Part shown: positions 32,402-33,448 of the stretch, one piece after another
Position numbering within the stretch: the first letter of the stretch is position 1
Layout: each line of letters begins with the position of its first letter
Assembly: GCA_026693085.1 (NCBI GenBank)
Contig: JAPLNB010000176.1
Span: 1 to 33,448, forward strand
Source of the DNA: Planctomycetota bacterium
Lineage (GTDB): Bacteria > Planctomycetota > Phycisphaerae > Tepidisphaerales > Tepidisphaeraceae
Length of the DNA: 33,448 nt
Direction: 5' to 3'
Program-made: the position numbers and the translations under genes
The notes under the pieces: model-generated
Told to the model about the DNA's origin: nothing
Databases searched by the model: none
What the model saw: only the letters and a program-made list of their open reading frames with translations

Positions 32402-32450
32402 AAAATCCGTTGGCCGAAAGGTCGTGCGGGTTCGATTCCCGCCGGCCGCC
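32402..32450 (+). repeat. Duplicated 3' half of tRNA-Leu (tRNA remnant, att-like)
   Basis: This 49-base stretch repeats tRNA-Leu exon 2 (31571-31619), with two single differences over the first 43 bases and divergence in the acceptor end. The preceding GGACT-CAAAA would give a CAA anticodon stem-loop. The D arm and 5' acceptor are absent nearby, so it cannot be a working tRNA. Such a repeat is what site-specific integration into a tRNA 3' end leaves behind. Confidence 0.8.
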
Positions 32451-32517
32451 ACCCGTCAAACCGGTAGTGACACTTCGACTGTCGCCATCCCTGCCCCAAT
32501 CTTGCCCAGTCTTCAAG

Positions 32518-32703
32518 TCAGAACGGCATTTTACCAGCCACCTCGTCAGATATGGTTGGTGCCTTGGTGACACGGACCGCGTATCGAAGAACCTTCAGCG
32601 GAACGGCATTCTGGTTGGGATCGGCTCCTTTGCAGGTGCCAGCCGCCTTGCGGAGCGTTTTCCGAACCCGTTTTGCCGTCCCCGAAGCATGCGTAGTTGC
32701 CAT
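32518..32703 (-). CDS. Small basic protein (61 residues) of unknown function
   Basis: The frame reads MATTHASGTAKRVRKTLRKA and then a Lys/Arg-rich stretch with one Cys. ATG at 32703 has AGGGG four bases upstream. An earlier in-frame ATG at 32727 would add eight residues. A good promoter lies upstream (32749-32777), which argues the ORF is real. It lies beside the duplicated tRNA 3' half and may belong to the same acquired segment. I cannot name a family. Confidence 0.5.
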   Translation of the reverse strand: MATTHASGTAKRVRKTLRKAAGTCKGADPNQNAVPLKVLRYAVRVTKAPTISDEVAGKMPF

Positions 32704-32748
32704 ACAACCCCTACCGTAAGTAGCCATAGGCCCAAATGTTACTTCTAC

Positions 32749-32777
32749 ATTATCGGATACGAGGACCCGTAAGTCAA
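32749..32777 (-). promoter_or_regulatory. Promoter of the small basic protein gene
   Basis: Read on the minus strand, TTGACT (32777-32772) and GATAAT (32754-32749) are 17 bases apart, each one base off consensus. It lies between the S1-domain gene and the small basic ORF. Confidence 0.6.
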
Positions 32778-32791
32778 CCGACGCGATGGAA

Positions 32792-33448
32792 TCAAAAATC
32801 CAACCCCCCCCGCAACTGTGGCCGCTTCTTCTTCTTCACCGCCGCCGCGCCCGGAGCAGCCTCCGCCGCCACCGGCATCGCCACTTCCTCCGCTCGCTTG
32901 ATCGACAGGCTCATCCGACGCTTCGCCGAGTCTATATCCAGAATCCGCGCCCGAACCTCCTGCCCAACCTTCACCACATCATTCGCCGTCCGAACCCGCT
33001 GGTTCGCCAATTCCGATATATGCACCAGCCCCTCCAGCCCAGCCTCCACCTCCACAAACGCCCCAAACTCCGCCACACGCGTCACCTTCCCCGTGATGAC
33101 CATATCCTGGGCATACCGATCCGACACCCCCGCCCACGGATCCCCACCCGCCTGCTTCAGGCTCAGGCTCATACGCTTCTGAACCGGATCGATCGACAAC
33201 ACCACCACCTTCACCGTATCCCCCTCTCGCAAAACATCCGAAGGATGCCGAATCCGCTGCCACGATATCTCGCTCACCGGCAGCAAGCCCTCGATCCCCT
33301 CCTCCGCCTCCAAAAACGCCCCAAAACCCTCAACCCGCGCAACCCGCGCCGTGATCGACGACCCCACAGGATACCGGTTCTCCGCGCCCTGCCATGGGTC
33401 CGCCATCGCTTGCTTCAAGCTCAGGCTCAGCTTCCCCGTCTCCCGGTC
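32792..33448 (-). CDS. S1-domain RNA-binding protein, ribosomal protein S1-like (5' truncated)
   Basis: The frame is open through the right edge, so the N-terminal part is missing. At least two full S1 domains are visible (GSSITARVARVEGFGAFLEA and DMVITGKVTRVAEFGAFVEV), preceded by the end of another. Linkers of the form RMSLSLKQAGGDPW separate them and are typical of bacterial S1. The C-terminus is an Ala-rich and KKKK segment ending in GGLDF. S1 helps mRNA binding to the 30S subunit. It is probably rpsA, but a general S1 protein cannot be excluded from the fragment. Confidence 0.9.
   Translation of the reverse strand, partial: DRETGKLSLSLKQAMADPWQGAENRYPVGSSITARVARVEGFGAFLEAEEGIEGLLPVSEISWQRIRHPSDVLREGDTVKVVVLSIDPVQKRMSLSLKQAGGDPWAGVSDRYAQDMVITGKVTRVAEFGAFVEVEAGLEGLVHISELANQRVRTANDVVKVGQEVRARILDIDSAKRRMSLSIKRAEEVAMPVAAEAAPGAAAVKKKKRPQLRGGLDF

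Noticed and set aside
32396..32451. A second functional tRNA-Leu (CAA)
   Set aside because: The 5' acceptor strand and D arm are missing upstream, and no split first exon is found nearby.
1..33448. CRISPR array, insertion sequence, prophage or transposase
   Set aside because: No regularly spaced repeats, no inverted-repeat-bounded transposase and no phage genes were seen. The only mobility sign is the tRNA-Leu 3' duplication.

Overview
The window looks like a chromosomal segment of a GC-rich Planctomycetota bacterium, probably Phycisphaerae-like. That placement is inference. It rests on two exported proteins that begin with the LEPR-xLL type N-terminal motif typical of planctomycetes (8812-11328 and 30503-31198), on the many zinc-ribbon, Calx-beta and FG-GAP proteins, and on the high GC content. 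No rRNA or other phylogenetic marker was available to confirm it.

Left third (1-11.4 kb). A truncated acyl-CoA dehydratase activase (plus strand) faces a complete selenocysteine operon on the minus strand. Its order is selD (fused to a C-terminal AhpD/CMD-type domain), tRNA-Sec, selA, selB, a 79-residue membrane-anchored protein overlapping selB by ATGA, and a NapH/NosR-like polyferredoxin. Directly upstream of selD, and separated from it by a strong intrinsic terminator, is an exported protein gene (8727-7411). Its reading frame is interrupted by one UGA, continues for 49 codons of protein-like sequence, and ends 25 bases before the terminator. A hairpin with a GGU apical loop lies 21 bases after the UGA, where a bacterial SECIS element would be. 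I read this as a candidate new, exported selenoprotein, and it is the main discovery in the window. The gene upstream of it encodes a large LEPR-xLL, FG-GAP, Calx-beta surface protein with a near-consensus promoter.

Middle (11.6-25.1 kb). This holds housekeeping and accessory genes: an ASCH protein, a DinG/XPD-type Fe-S helicase, a VapBC-like toxin-antitoxin pair with a small membrane ORF antisense to its 3' end, a zinc-ribbon membrane protein, folD, a beta-propeller lipoprotein, a PduO-type cobalamin adenosyltransferase, a GNAT enzyme, an M48 lipoprotein peptidase, ftsY, nusB, a BNR sialidase-like protein, an ankyrin protein and a GT-B glycosyltransferase.

Right third (25.3-33.4 kb). rimO, pgsA, uppP, a YacL-like PIN-TRAM protein and ispD run in one direction, followed by an RTX-repeat LEPR-xLL protein and a terminator. 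Next comes a tRNA-Leu(UAA) split in its anticodon loop by a group I intron of about 201 nt. A second copy of the tRNA 3' half lies about 0.83 kb further on and brackets a zincin-like gene, which suggests an integration event. A 5'-truncated S1-domain protein ends the window.

The plus strand is G-rich on the left whichever way genes point, about balanced from roughly 6 to 11 kb, and C-rich on the right. This is the polarity change expected at a replication terminus. Several genes have a -10 box only 8-10 bases before the start codon, which suggests common leaderless transcription.
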